Below are positions 1-55,040 of a DNA stretch of 64,000 bases, one piece after another; the first letter of the stretch is position 1; each line of letters opens with the position of its first letter. Location of the stretch: contig JBAIAC010000051.1 in assembly GCA_037349315.1 (NCBI GenBank), positions 23,224,001 to 23,288,000 of the forward strand, given 5' to 3'. The position numbers and the translations under genes were made by a program. Origin of the DNA: Chelydra serpentina. Its lineage: Eukaryota > Chordata > Testudines > Chelydridae. The notes below the pieces were generated by a model that saw only the letters and a program-made list of their open reading frames with translations, ran no database searches and was not told the origin of the DNA.

Positions 1-1786
1 ATTTTGCTTTGATCATGTTCAATACATTTCATTTTGATTCTGAGCTTGTTCCTTTTTAAAAAAAAATATATATACTAACATTTCAAAACAAAAAGTTGTT
101 TCAACCAGAAAAAGTCCCCAAAACGTTTCCGCTTGAACATGTCAAAACAGGACTTTTCAACAACTTTGAAACTTTTTTCTCAAAAGTTAGACGAGTTGGG
201 AGACTCATCAAAACCCGTTTCACAAACAGTTGAGGTTTTGATTAATCCGCATTTTTCAGCAAAAACTCTCGTTATAATATGCTACAAGGACACAGTACTT
301 TGTGGGGGCAGCATTCAGCAAGGAGCCAATGGATTGAGGGACACAGATTACAGCTGGGGAAGGTTGGATTTTGCAGCTAGTCCTAACTCTCTGATGCACT
401 GAATCAAGGTACTGGATCCAGCACCCCGAACTCTGGGACAGCTTAAGCCCCTCTCAGAAACGGATTGTACATGCTTTGTTCTACAAGGCTTGGAATTGGT
501 CAGACTTGGCTGTATCCCCTGCTGCCACAGATTACTGGGGAATAGGAACTCCCCTCTGGTAAGAAAGCCTGATGCTCAGAAGTTTCACCTTCACAGAGTG
601 AATCAGTGGTTGCCTTGGCCCTAAGGGCGCTGTTTAACCTTGCACCGATATTTCTGTCTGCGCCTCTTGAATATGGCAGCAGATGCTGGTATGCAAAGGA
701 GATCTTATCATATCAGACAGCTCAGCAGTTGCTTAAAGGTCTCTCATGCCCCACGCGCGTGCTGGGGGTGTTAAGGAGCTGGTACGAATCATGGTATCGT
801 GGCTTTGGAGGCAGAGTGGAATTTTCCATAGTCGTATGTCGAGGCCCTGCCCCGCCCTTCCTTCACAGCGGCTGAGGCACCACAAGAACTCTGGCCTGAA
901 GGGGAAATGCCCCCGCTGGATATGCGTTGTAGCCGTTTCAATACCAGGATATTAGACAGACAAGCAGACTCACAGGGTCAAACGGAGAGGGAGCCGCAGA
1001 GCACGCTGATGGGAGATGGGGGCACCTTGGGAGCAGTCGGATTTACAGTCTCTCCACCCAGGCCTGCCTCTCCTTGGCCCCTTTGGCAGTTGTGCCAACT
1101 ATGGCATTCATGGCACCTCTGAGATTTCTGAGCTCATCCCGCTGGTCCAAGAAATCCCCCCACAAACAGTCCCAGGGCAAAAGCCTGCAGTGAGGCGGAT
1201 AAACTGAGAGCCCAGGAGAAGCGAGAGCAACCAAAGGGCAGGGTGATTGTATAGTGTTGCTTCCACTCCAGCTCTGCTGCTGAGGAGACAGAGCCCTGAG
1301 CTACCAGCCCCTCTGGCTATGCTATTGGAGGGGCAGGAGGACGGGGTCAGATGGGGAACTTCGTTCCTCTCTGCTCCCGTTGTGGCCTTTTCCCTTTCTT
1401 GTCCTTGCACCATCTCATGGGTTCCTCTAGGCTTGGAGCACCCTCTCTCTCCTCGGGCATGGATCAGCCACCCTCTCTGCAGTCAAGCCTCCCCTCACCC
1501 TACAGGACTTCTGCACAGCCTTCCAATGGGCATCTGCCCCAGCCAAAAACAGTGAAGAGAGACTCTGCCCACTGTGGAGACCAATTCTGCTGTATTCCAA
1601 TGGTGCAAATCCAGAGCGACTCCATGTCCTTCAGTGCTATAACCGAGATCAGCCTCTGGCCCTGGACTTCATCTATCATTGTCCTCCATGTGGTATATGC
1701 CTAGTCTTTGTACTCCTGGCCTAATTTTAATTGGTGGCTGGGGCTGTGCATTATTCTGTCTTAAACAGCACCTTGTGCAGCAAGAG
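1..1786. other. 3' flank, no gene recognised
   Basis: AT-rich start with purine/pyrimidine stretches that look like an old interspersed repeat (CAAAACAAAAAGTTG-type text, echoed around 4370-4480). Open frames here are short and overlap on both strands without domain content. Nothing further can be supported. Confidence 0.5.
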
Positions 1787-1789
1787 GCA

Positions 1790-1962
1790 GTGTGGGCCAG
1801 TAGACAGAATATTATGCTGAGAGTCATGAGACCTGACTTCTATTCCTAGCTCTGTTATATGACCTTGGGAAAATCACTTTTCCTCTTTGTGCCTCAGTTT
1901 CCCTTTCTGCAAAATGGGGATAAAGATACTTACCTTCTTTTGTAGAGCACTTGGAGAGGTCT
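1790..1962 (+). repeat. MIR-type SINE
   Basis: Contains the MIR core order: CTAGCTCTG, then GACCTTGGGAAAATCAC, GCCTCAGTTTCC, AAAATGGGGATAA. Diverged, as expected for an ancient tRNA-derived SINE. Confidence 0.85.
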
Positions 1963-4900
1963 GGCTGAAAAGGGCCACACATGGGCTAAGAATTAATAAC
2001 CAGGCACCAGCTTTGTATAATTCCATCGCTCACATTGATTTATTGTATTTTAAAACACTGACAAAAACACATCACATCTTGATTTGTTTGTTTGTTAATC
2101 CTCTGTATACTCAGGACACAAAGTTCCAGAATAGCTGCACCAGCGATGACGAGAGTATTTTCATCATGAAAACACAAAAAAGGTGCCAATCCCCCAAAAA
2201 ACAAAAACAGAAATTAAACGAGTGCAAAATGAATGAAAGTGCAAAAAAGCTTCGTTGTCATAAACACGCGCCTTCCAAAACACAAGCCCCTTTCCCCCGC
2301 AATCAAATAACAGCAAACCCCACTCCCCAAAATAAAGGGGGGGGCTGAGCAGAACGGGCTGCAGCCTTCTACTAGTACCCTTTCCTTGGCACCGAGGGAT
2401 AAACCATCAGCCCAAGAAATTATGACGACAGGAAGAGGAAAAGCCAGCCAAGTAATGGCTTCCAAAGGCTCCCTCCTCCTGTTTTTGATTTCCGCCATTG
2501 CATTCAAGTCCAGAGATTCTCCTTGAGTTCTCCTAGCTACCTAACCTCCTGGACAATTTGGATTTATTTTCTTTTTAAAAAGTGCTTGAAGTCGGTGCAG
2601 AAATAGCTTGGATCTCATAGGTCTGCAAAGAAGCAAGAGATGGGACACCCCATTCTTTCCCCCCACAAGTTCCTAGCTAGTCTGTCCCCCCCCCCGCCCC
2701 CCAAAGTTTCTGACTTTAGCATGATGCTGCCCCATTACCAGTGTGTGATTGGGAAGGAATAAAGTCCTCCCTGACAGCTGAAAGCTGCTCCCTCCAACCC
2801 CCTGATCTGCAGAACCACCGCCCAACCCATCATCAAGAGACACCATCACCTTTGAGAACAGACCTGAACTGGACACAGGACTGTGTTGCCTTACAGGGGC
2901 CTGAACCAAATCCCACTGAGGTCCATGGTCCCATTTTCTCCAACCAGCCCTGCCTCAGATTGTCCATGTGATAATAGGCCCTCTGCTATCTCCAGGCTAG
3001 CCAAGGGAAGAGCGATGGGCTGTCTAGCTGACAGGCTGTCATTAAAGAACCGGGCATCAGACCTTCTGTCTGCCATGGGAATCTGGGAAAGGGGTCTGCG
3101 GCTCTCTTTGCCATCCCCTCACATGGGAGGGGGCGAGGGAGGGCGACAATAAATGGAGGAAAAGGGCTGGGGAGGAAATGGGGGAAGAGACTGAGCGTCC
3201 CAAAAATCCCATAGTCAGCCCTGCTGATTTGGAAAGTTCCTCAGGACACTGGGCAGATGCTTTCTGGACAGGACCAGAACAACCCCCCTACACCACCACC
3301 ACCACCAGGCTGCTCCAGAAGCGAGAGTTGCTCCCAGGGACATTTTGTATCTGGTAAAAGTCATACAAATCCTAGAAGCGTGGGGACTGTGCTCTTCTCC
3401 CATCCCATGGGCCTGGCTGCTGGGCTGGCATGGGGATTATGGAATGAGAACCAGGGCAGGGGCCAGCCCCACCGCCTGGCTGAGCTCACACATAATGCTG
3501 GCAGCCTTCCCAGGGCAGCAGAGTGTCACAATCACAGTCAACGTAGCTGTTGTCAGCACCCGATGGCAACCGTCACTGGGGGCTGTAAGGTGAGAGGGGA
3601 ATTTGCTGCCGTTACAGGGGCGAAGAACTGGCTGATTGTCCTGCCTGGCCCCACCAGATAATTCTGTGCCACCTCTTCTGCCCCACCAGGTCCCAGTCCC
3701 ACCAGCTTCCCTCTGCTTCCCTCAGGATGGGCAGGCATAGCCAGAGGCTGCAACTCAGAAGTCCCTTTGAGACATTTTTAGCTGCTCTAGCCTCTCCCAA
3801 AAGGAGCGCTGAGAAAACTCCTGGGCCAAGCTCAACCCTGGTGAAACTCTATTGATTCAGAGAGTGCCACCAGTGAGAAATTTGGTCTGTTAGGAGGTTA
3901 AGGACGGACACCTTCAGCGGGGGCTTTAGCTTTTCCTATTATGGGCCTAAAGGCTCCCTCAGCTAGTGGGGCTTCTAACTAGTTTAAAACAGGGAGAAGA
4001 TCTTGGCACGAAAGCACCGCAGAGACCGACGGTGATTTTGAGGAGGTGTTCAGAACAGAGGATAAAGCTCCTCCTTTTCAGCCTTCCCATCGGGGTCAGA
4101 GAGAACAGCAGGTCAGGGAGAAAGCTGGGCAGGGAACGTTTTTCCCATCCAGTCTTTAAGATTTCAAAAAAATTTCTGTTCCGCACTGGGACAAAACTGA
4201 GAGCTTTCGGAGCTTCTCAAAAAAAAGAGAGCCCCATCCCCCAGAATATGCCATAGCCCCATGGCAAGGGCACTCAGGTGGGATATGGGAGATCCAGGGT
4301 CAAGTCCATGTGTATCCTAGCCATGGAGGTTATGAGGAATTCTGGGATCTCTCTCTGCTTTTGACCAGAAATTCCATCCTGGACCTGAGGAATCTTCCCG
4401 CCAAAAGTTTAATCAGAACTGGTATGTTCCCGCCAAAAGTTTCAATTTTGATGAGTCAACATTTTCTGACAAAAAAACATCTAGACAGATAATTCCCAAC
4501 CAGTTCCAATCAGGGAAGGACTGTTCTTCTGCCCCCACACCCAACTGCTGCCACATGGCCAGCTGTTCACATCTCAGGAACCACATCCCTTCAGTGAAGA
4601 GAGCGTGCCACAAAAAACAGAGTTGGACAAACAGTAGAGGAAACAGCATCAATAGATTTTGTCGCTCTCTCTCACATACATACACTGCTTTGGGTTTTTG
4701 TTTTTTTAAGAAAAAAATAACGTTACAAGCTTTAACAGTACATAGCCCTTGGCCGTCTACAAAATCTGTATTTCTCTCACCCAGACCAATTCAGAAGCTT
4801 CATACCTCAAAGGTCAGGAAATAGTCAACCCAAGAGGGGAATGGACTCATGGTTGAGGCAGCAGCTAAGCGAGTGTGATATAAGAACGCTGTCATTAACA

Positions 4901-6834
4901 CAAAACACACACACACAAACACACACACTCTATCTCACTTCACATTTCCAGTGAGGATCATCTTCCTGGAGAGCTCTGACCCGAGAGAATCCCCCCTGAG
5001 AGACCATTCCTGGGCTGTATCTAGTCTCCACTACAGGTGGGCATACCAGTCCAGTCCGGTCTGTGTCCAAGGTTAGACTGCAAGGACGTGAGAAAGCAGT
5101 TCAGGTAAATCTCCTAGAAGCTGTATGCAACGGTTGGATGGGCACAGTTTGGCCATGGAGCTCTCAGGTGGCTACAGCCAACAGTCTCATCAGTAATCAG
5201 GAAGTTAGTTCACAGGAGCCCAGAAATCCAGCTGAAAGTCTGTAAGGTGTCAGGTAGCCAGAGAACAGCTCACCCAGTGTCTCAGTAATAGAACAGGAGA
5301 TTTAATCCCATTGGCCATTGAGACTCTAGGGAGATAATCCTGGGTGGACATTTACAGCTCCTGTTCTCTTCAAAATGGACCCACTTATTGGAACAGCCTC
5401 CACAGGAACCAACCACTCGATCTTCTGTTGTAGCTTCAAATGCAGAGCACAAGGCAGGCACCCGACGCTCCACTCCAGTGCCGAACCCAGAGTGCCCCTC
5501 CAGCATCCAGCCAGCACGATGCCTGCTTAGCTCACCTTTAGCTAAAGGAGGAATGTAGTCACTTAGCAGGTTGAGATGGAGCTGATGAGAACAGGAGACT
5601 TCTTCCTTTCTTTCTCTGCAGTAGATGCTACCTATAAAGACACTGACTGAGCCTTGTGCAGGGATATAACGAGCGAACCAGGAGACTTGCTTGATTCAGG
5701 ATCAAGTTTGGAAATATTTCAGGGGAGGTTGACGTGGAGAGTCCCAAAGATGAAGCCATGTTTGTATTCCAAGGCCACTCCTCATCTTCCTCTCCTCCCA
5801 ACCAACAATAGCCCAGGAGAAGAGCTCCTCTTTGGATGTGGAGGCTGGTTTGGCACCATTTGCTGAGGATCAGGCTGCATCTATGGAAGGATAGGGTCCA
5901 GAGCCCACAACTCCTCTCCTCCCATTTCGCTTCTCCCCGCGGACGAACATATGGCAGCATTTGAACGGATGGAAGAAAATGAAAGGGAAGGAAAGAGAAC
6001 TTGCGAAACAAACCCAAACAAACACTCACAAAAAAAACCCCATAAATTGTGTAAAATCTCTCATGAATAGTAAGCAGCAAACATTGGAATGGCAGGTCAA
6101 ATGTGACCCCAAAGAGTCAATAATAAAGAGAGTCAAAATGCTGCATTTCCATGGGAAGCCTAGCATGAATTTGACCCATATGTACATGAAAGTGGACTTC
6201 ATATGCCATGTTGCTATGAGACATGTTGCTGGTGCATATGGTAGGAGCTCTCATCCCTGTCTTCAATGACTGGGGGGAGGTGAGGGAAGCAAAGGAAAAG
6301 GGCGATTTGTTTAAGGAATTGCAGACCTTGGGGATGCAAATATTTCTAACCTGACAGAGAGCAGATTGGGGACTGTGGTCCCTCTGCCCAGCCTACACCT
6401 CTTCTGATTGGTCCTTCAGGAAGCTTTTACGTGGCTGGAGTAAAGGCAATTGGTCGCATGCCATCACACACCCTGCACTGACCTTTTCTTAGTCAATCCC
6501 AAGAGACTGTCTAGTTAATAACCAGCAGGTGATTGTCTTTTGAAAAAGCAGTTTGCAAGTTTTGTCCCAGGGGGACGTGTGTCAAGTAGCTAAGAACAAA
6601 AATTTGGCCCACCTTGAATTTCTTACAGTTTGATGGTGAAGGGCTGCTGAGATCTGAAAATAAAAACCCCACTACTGAGACAGAAAGGAAAAGGCCACTC
6701 TGACTCTGCAAAGGATGTCTGTGCTGCAGAGCAGCCACCTACCCAGCAGAGGGGGCACAATTTAACTGACTAACCTTATTCCCAGAGCTGTGCTGATGTG
6801 GCTGGTATATTTATACTTAGACTGTAAGACCTTT
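1963..6834. other. 3' flanking or 3' UTR sequence, no gene recognised
   Basis: Holds C-rich patches (2687-2703), an imperfect CA repeat (about 4904-4930) and short unrelated frames. TTTATT hexamers near 2040 and 2563 would be AATAAA on the minus strand. They are more than 5 kb from the L3MBTL1 stop and cannot be assigned. I looked for a neighbouring gene in this stretch and found none. Confidence 0.45.
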
Positions 6835-6955
6835 GGGGCAGGGACTGTTGTTGTGTTCTGTGTTTGTACAGCGCCTAGCACAGTGGGGTCCTGGTCCATG
6901 ACTTGGGCTCCTAGCTGCTACTGCAACACAAATAATAAATAGTAATAAAACACTG
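6835..6955 (+). repeat. 3' tail of a SINE
   Basis: Text GGGGCAGGGACTG, then GTACAGCGCCTAGCACA and TGGGGTCCTGGTCCATGAC, ending in an ATAATAAATAGTAATAAAA tail. The same tail is seen on the minus strand at 19190-19437 fused to a MIR-like head, so this is a partial copy of that SINE. Confidence 0.7.
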
Positions 6956-7423
6956 CACCCCCTTCCCCCCCACAGCAAAGAGATCTGCAGCATAAATAGC
7001 ACTATGGGCTCGTTCCCCATGAGAAACAGAAAGAAATGGAAGAAAATTAAAGTTGGCCCCATGACGAAGGTGAACCAGGGTGGGGGCAAAGCAAGGTTAC
7101 TGCCCAGCTTCAAAGGGAAAGTCACAAAAACTGGAGAGAAAACAAACACAATGTTATCAAAAGCTACTTGAAAATGTCCCTTCAAAAGAGCGTTAAATAC
7201 CCACCCCAATGCAGTGAAATATGCTGGGAAAATCCTCTTCAATTGCTAAGAAAAGGGAAAATGAGTCATCTCCCTAAACAAGCGTGTGTGCACTCACATA
7301 CATGAGAGAAAGGGTGTGTGGAGGCAGCTTATTTCTTATGAGATCACCAAAATTTCTGATCTTGGTTTCTTGAGCAGCAACACCATCCCTCAACCCCCAC
7401 ACCTTCTCCCCGGTACCTCATTA

Positions 7424-7465
7424 GTCCACACACACACACACACACCCCCACACACACACACACAT
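7424..7465. repeat. CA/TG microsatellite
   Basis: Alternating CA run interrupted by a CCCC step. Simple repeat in the region just downstream of the L3MBTL1 stop. Confidence 0.9.
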
Positions 7466-7809
7466 GTCATCCTATGGAACAGGGTCAGTCAGAAGAGCTT
7501 GAAGGGTAGGGGTCTTCCCGTCTCAAATCTGTGTTCCGTCTCTTTAAAAGCATCGGTAGGAGAGAGCACTGGTCAGCGGTACCCAAACTGGAGCTCCCCT
7601 GCCAGGCCGGAGGAGAAGTGTAACAGGGCAGGAGAAGAGAAAAACAGAGAGAGATGGATTTGGTGCAAGGACAGAGAAGGCGACTCAGAGAGAGAAGGAG
7701 CGTGCAGGATTTCACAGCGGCTGCAGTGGGGAAGGTCTCCGCTCCAGTGAGCCAGACAGACAGCTTGGCAGCTGCAGTGCTGAGGGCAGTCCCGGGCTGT
7801 GGGGCGTGA

Positions 7810-49850
<42,041 letters not shown>

Positions 49851-50286
49851 CACCCCCTCTGGGCAGGTGGCATAAACCTGGAATCCAACCAGCAGGCATG
49901 GAGGCCAGTTAGCGCCTGAGTGGTACGAACTCAAGGAAGGAGCAAAGACAGAAGGCGCTGGAACATGAGTCCCAGCAGGAGCCAGACTGACGAAAAGCGT
50001 GAGAACACTAACTATGGGTGGCTCAGAGTGACACCAGTCCCAATCTCGTGTGAGCTCCTGCTGAGGGATAGACCACAGCATGAAAGTCATGGCTTTTCCT
50101 CAACCATCACTCAATATCTGGTAGCCGAGGCCCTGCTGTCAGACCAAGAGAGGGCACAGCTTTTCCTGGCATTAGGGACAACAGCTTGATTCTTTTAATT
50201 AATATTCTTTCGAATGGTTAGGAAGACTGACCTTTGCTACGATGCCTGATTTAAATCGGGGTCCACAAAGGGTCCCTAGTCCTGGG

Positions 50287-50794
50287 TTACGTTCCCTCTA
50301 AGCTGCGTGGATGCACAGCAGGCTATCAAAGGCCATGCAGGCGGGGATAGGCGCCTCTCCCCCAGCCCCAGCCATGGAGCTGCCGCAGCCAGGGAGAGGC
50401 GCCTCTCCCCTGACCCTGCAGTGAGAGAGGGCTGGGGGGTGTCCTCTCTCCCCACTGTAGCCCTGGGACAGCCTGCACCCCAAATCCCTCCATCCCTGGA
50501 CCCACCCCAGAGCCTACACCCCCAGCCGGAGCGCTCACCCCCCTGCATCCCAACCCTCTGCCCCAGCCCTGAGCCCCCTCCCGTACCCCAAACTCCTCAT
50601 CCCTGGCCCTACCCCAGAACCCACACCCCTAGCCAGAGCCTGAACCCCCCGAACTCCAACCCTCTGCCCCAGCCCTGAGCCCCCTCCCACACTCTGAACC
50701 CCTCGGTCCCACCCATGCCACACATCACCTCCATATTGGTGCACATAATACAATTCATTGCGCATATGGATGTAAAAAATTAGAGGGAACATTG
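50287..50794. mobile_element. hAT-like element with C-rich interior
   Basis: Ends TTACGTTCCCTCTAA and TTAGAGGGAACATTG are inverted repeats. GTCCTGGG is duplicated exactly on both sides (50279-50286, 50795-50802). The interior has repeated CCCAGCCCTGAGCCCCCTCC-type units. Confidence 0.85.
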
Positions 50795-51200
50795 GTCCTG
50801 GGAGAGAGGCCTGTATTTCAGTGACACTATCAAGTTTCTGACTGGTCCAGCAAGATTAGGCTTATTTAATTTAAGAATTTCAGAGAGGATGACAGACAGG
50901 GAGGGTGATATTAGCGAAAGGCTGCATGCCAATCAGGTCTCATCTACAAAATGAAGATAATAATAGGCCAGGAGTACGGGGAGGGTAAACTAATTAGTGT
51001 AATTAAAGAATGTTCCTATTCAAATGAAAGGTGCAATGGAAATGCAAAGATACAATACTAAAAAGCAGGAATAGTGTAAGGGAACAGACATCTGCAACAA
51101 GTCATAATCTAGAAAGCAGGGATTCGGCACAGCAGAAGTGTGTGTGAAACAGACAAGGGTCAGTGGCAACATTTTATCAACATGATGCTCTGTTAACTAA

Positions 51201-52402
51201 GGCCTTGTCTACCTTACAAAAGGTTTGCCAGCATAGCTATAATGGTGTAGCAATACCAGCAAAAAAAACCCTAGTGTAGATAAAGCTTGTACCGGCAAAA
51301 GAATTATTTTGCTTGTATAGCTTAAACCAGTTCCCTGAATGGGTGAAGTAACACAGCGTCAGCATGGGCACTGTACCGGTAAAACAGTGCCAGCAGATGG
51401 CACATGTCATTCGGGGAGGTGGTTTTCGGCCACCGAGAGGAAGGGTTTTATCGACAGGACTCAAAATTGAGTGTGGACACATGCAGAGATATGTCAAAAT
51501 AAGGCATGTTTATTGGTAAAGCTTTCTAGCACAGAGCAGACCTGAACAAGCTAGTCCAGCCAAAGGATTTTACTGACAGTATAACCATGTCTACCTAGGG
51601 AGTATCCCAGCATGGCTATATAAATTAGGGGGGTGATTTTTTCCAACACAGCTATGCCAGAGAAATTCGCTAGTACAGTAACTCCTCACTTAACGTTGTA
51701 GTTATGTTCCTGAAAAATGCGACTTTAAGCGAAACTATGTTAAATGAATCCAATTTTCCCATAAGAATTAATGTAAATAAGGGGGTTAGGTTCCAGAGAA
51801 ATTTTTTTCACCAGACAAAAGACTATACATACATATATATATATATACACTCCACTGAGCCCTCAAGGTTAACTCTCACACTCTACAAGCCAGCAGGAAA
51901 GGAGGGAGGGCAGACAGAGACAGATGTGTTTCGGAGATAGAGATGCGCATTTCCAATTAGGTATCAAGAGTGGGGTCAGAAGTACACTGCCTTGTTAATT
52001 AGATCAGCAAGCCCCGCAGCTGCAGCTTCTGCCTAAGGCAGCAGCTCCCTCCCTCGTGTGTCCCCCCTGCTCTATGGAAGATGGCGTAAGCAAGGTGCAG
52101 GGGGCCATTAGCCCCCCTCTTCTTCCCCTCCCCCCACACAGCAAGCAGGCACACTGACATTAGCTCCCCTTTTCTTCCCCTCCCCTCCCCCCCCCCACAG
52201 GAAGCAGGCAGGAGTCTTGGGGAGCAGCACATAGCAGTGGGGGAAGGAACAGCTGAACTGCCATTGATAGCCTGCAAACGATGTTAGAAGGCAGCATTTC
52301 ACAACTGTAAACAAGCACGTTCCCTAATTGATCAGCAACGTAAGAACTAAACAACGTTAACCGGGACGACTTTAAGTGAGGAGTTACTGTACAGACCAGG
52401 CC
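51201..52402. mobile_element. Harbinger-type element carrying a nested Tigger-like MITE
   Basis: Ends GGCCTTGTCTACC and (reverse complement) GGCCTGGTCTGTAC, flanked by TAA on both sides (51198-51200, 52403-52405). The inner element 51676-52389 occupies its right end. Confidence 0.75.
51676..52389. mobile_element. Tc1/mariner (Tigger-like) MITE
   Basis: Inverted termini CAGTAACTCCTCACTTAACG and CTTTAAGTGAGGAGTTACTG with TA on both sides (51674-51675, 52390-52391), the Tc1/mariner signature. A TA microsatellite sits at 51832-51846. No transposase seen. Confidence 0.9.
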
Positions 52403-52405
52403 TAA

Positions 52406-53512
52406 GAACGGAAAAGATACCTGCTTGTCAGGTCATCCAACTGATAACTATGACCTGGAAATTGTGCTAAGATTAGGGAACATCAGTTCAGGGACGGGGC
52501 ACGTGAGTAAGCGAAGACAGGACAAGGCTTCCTGTTTGCACACTTGGTTACGGGGGGTGCTTCATATTCCCTTAGAAGGCTCGTCAGGTCACAGCTGTTC
52601 AGAGCTGGACTCAGGAGGACATTTGCACTACATAACAATTACAACTTCATTGAACCTACCACATCACGAACATCTTCCTCTTTGCCAGTAGAGGATGCTC
52701 TTTATATTAACAAACTGTACACACAGACATAAATAGATATATTTCTCTTATTACACTGAACTCTCACACCAACTTTCTTCCTATAATGGATTTGAACAAT
52801 CTCAGTTAACAATACAGTCTTGCCACTATGAGCCAACTTTACTACAGGAGCTCTGGGTTCAGATCCCACTGCTTACACCATGTTACATCAAAAAAAAATG
52901 CTATAGAGCTCAAACAGGGCTCATATGTAAAAATTATTCAGTGAGGTTCTCTTGCCTATGCCATGCAGGAAGTCAGGCCAGATGATCACAACAGTATCTT
53001 CCAGCCTTTAAAAAAAAAAATCTATTAACAGCCGGGTTCTGGAACCTATTTGCAGAGCATAACAACAACGTCACTAAATAAAAGCTTCTGAACAATAGCA
53101 CATAGTCTTGTGTGCCAGCAGGTAGTTTTTGTACGTTAACTAGCTGTGTATCTTTTATATGCAACAGCAACACACCTGGTTCTTTGCAGAACAAGTGGCC
53201 CTTGCAGCAAGGCAATACAGTCAGGTGTTGGCAAGTTAGCGCCACTGCAGGGCTTGGGATTTTATTTTCATCTCATTTCCCAAGGTTTGAAGGTGTATTT
53301 GTGACAGTTGCAAGAAGAATGTAAAAGATAAGACTGGACAGTGCACTCTTTTATCCCTTTAAACTGAAGATTTTCTCTAGGAGTCAGGAAGGAGAATATC
53401 CAGCTACAAGGATGCAGCTCAGTTCCTGGATCAAAACATACAATTCCCACCCAATGGAAGATAAAGCCTCTAAAGACGCTCCTGGAGGAAATATTTAATG
53501 GGCACTATCAAG
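52406..53512 (-). other. Intron 1 segment
   Basis: 1.1 kb with no clearly named repeat; 52930-53010 resembles the tail of an unnamed reptile repeat. Confidence 0.45.
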
Positions 53513-53700
53513 CACCAGGGGCCAGATTTTACAAAAACTCCTACGTGAGTTAGGCACCCAACTCCCATTGAATGGCAATGGGAGTTAGACACCTACCTGC
53601 TTAGGTGTTTTTGTAAACCCCACTAGGCACCTATCTGCGTCATCAGGCAACTTTGTGACTCTGTCCCCAGATCGGCTACTTAGATTTTGTGAATTAAATG
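53513..53700. repeat. Imperfect inverted-repeat element
   Basis: Text CTCCTACGTGAGTTAGGCAC is answered by GTTAGACACCTACCTGC in the opposite sense, and TTTTACAAAAACTCC by GTTTTTGTAAACCCC. Looks like a small fold-back repeat; family unknown. Confidence 0.45.
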
Positions 53701-54548
53701 GGTTTTACAAAACCTAATCCAGATCCACTATTTTAACGGCTGTGAAAGGTATGAGGTTTCTTTATTACTGTACTATTATTGAAACAATTGCCCTGGAGGA
53801 GAGTCGGGTCACCAAACCACAAGAACATCTTATGCCAGTGCAGGAGAAGTTCAAGGGAAAAGGACTACAAACAGAAAACAAAATAGACCAGTCTAGTTTC
53901 AGTATCCACGCTGAGCGATACACAGGCTGCAGGAGTGCAACTCACCTCACCCCGGTGCAGCACGTACGTACAAAATCAATGTTTTTTAAAAAGTAATATT
54001 ATCGTAAGAAATCTCTTACACAACCCAATGGGCTGCAGTGGGACTGAAGTGATGCATGGACATTGGCTGGCTCGCAGCAGGGGGTGTATTTTGCCCTCAA
54101 CAAACAGTGCTCATTTTGATTAGGAACACTCTTCATGAATATTTTTCCCTTTTAAACACTTAATAAATTTAGATTTTATTTCGCCCCCCAAAAATCATTA
54201 AAATAGAGTTCAAGTCGTATCAGTCCATTGTGTTTCCTGTTACGACAGCAAAGTTATAAATAAAAGATACAAAAGTCAGGGCATGTGGAGTGAAAGTTCT
54301 GCAAACAACCGTCCGAACAGTCGCCGCCCCCCACACCCCCTGCCACTCACCTAACAGGGACACAGATCTACAGCAAACGTGCAACTAAATCTTGAGATTA
54401 CAAAAAGACCAGGTGACACTCAACACCTTCCTAGATTTGGGGGGGGATGTAAAATCCAGGAGGACAGGACAGGATAGGCTGGGAGACAAAGTCACTTCAC
54501 TCCTAAGAGAGGGTCATTACAGCCAAATTTGTAAAACTGGGGTTCAGT

Positions 54549-55040
54549 GTTGACAACTCTCACAATTTTATCACAAGACTAACAATAATTGGTGGTTTTT
54601 GTAAATCCCCAGCTAATGGAGTCACGTGAATATACAGTAGAACCTCAGAGTTACAAACACCAGAGTTATGAACTGACCAGTGGCAGTTAACCACTTTTGG
54701 GACTGAAAGGACGCAGTCAGGCAGCAGCAAAGACAAAAAAAAAAAAGCAAATACCACAGAGTGCTGTGTTAAACATAAACTATTAAAAATATAAAGGGAA
54801 AGCAGCATTTTCCTTCTGCATAGTAAAGCTTCAAAGCTGTATTAAGTCAATGTTCAGTTGCAAACTATTGACAGAAACACCATAACATTTTGTTAAGAGT
54901 TACGAACAACCTCCGTTCCCGAGGTGCTCATAACTCTGAGGTTGTACGGCATGACAATCTCAGCTTTCATTTCAAAAGAAAAGTTTCCAACAGTGGTGGA
55001 GAAAAGCTGGAAAATCATGGACCCTAAACGCTCAAAAACC
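54549..55040. mobile_element. Repeat with GTTGACAACTCTCAC terminus, split by a Tigger-like MITE
   Basis: The left part is 54549-54632. Related to 55618-55850 and 58744-59032 by GTTGCCAACTC-type ends and by the GGAGTCACGTGAATA ... TCTCAGCTTTCATTT text, which is interrupted here by the element at 54635-54949. Confidence 0.6.
54635..54949. mobile_element. Tc1/mariner (Tigger-like) MITE, second family
   Basis: Starts CAGTAGAACCTCAGAGTTAC after a TA and ends CATAACTCTGAGGTTGTAC, its inverted copy. The right edge is diverged, so the end is approximate. Confidence 0.82.

Noticed and set aside
4904..4930. CA-rich tract as a possible regulatory site
   Set aside because: Simple microsatellite; nothing supports a function.
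1..7800. Search for the neighbouring gene (SGK2 lies downstream of L3MBTL1 in mammals, from memory)
   Set aside because: No kinase-like exon with proper splice borders was seen on either strand.
50500..50720. Repeated C-rich units as a CRISPR-like or coding tandem repeat
   Set aside because: Units are irregular, without unique spacers, and lie inside a hAT-like element with target duplications.
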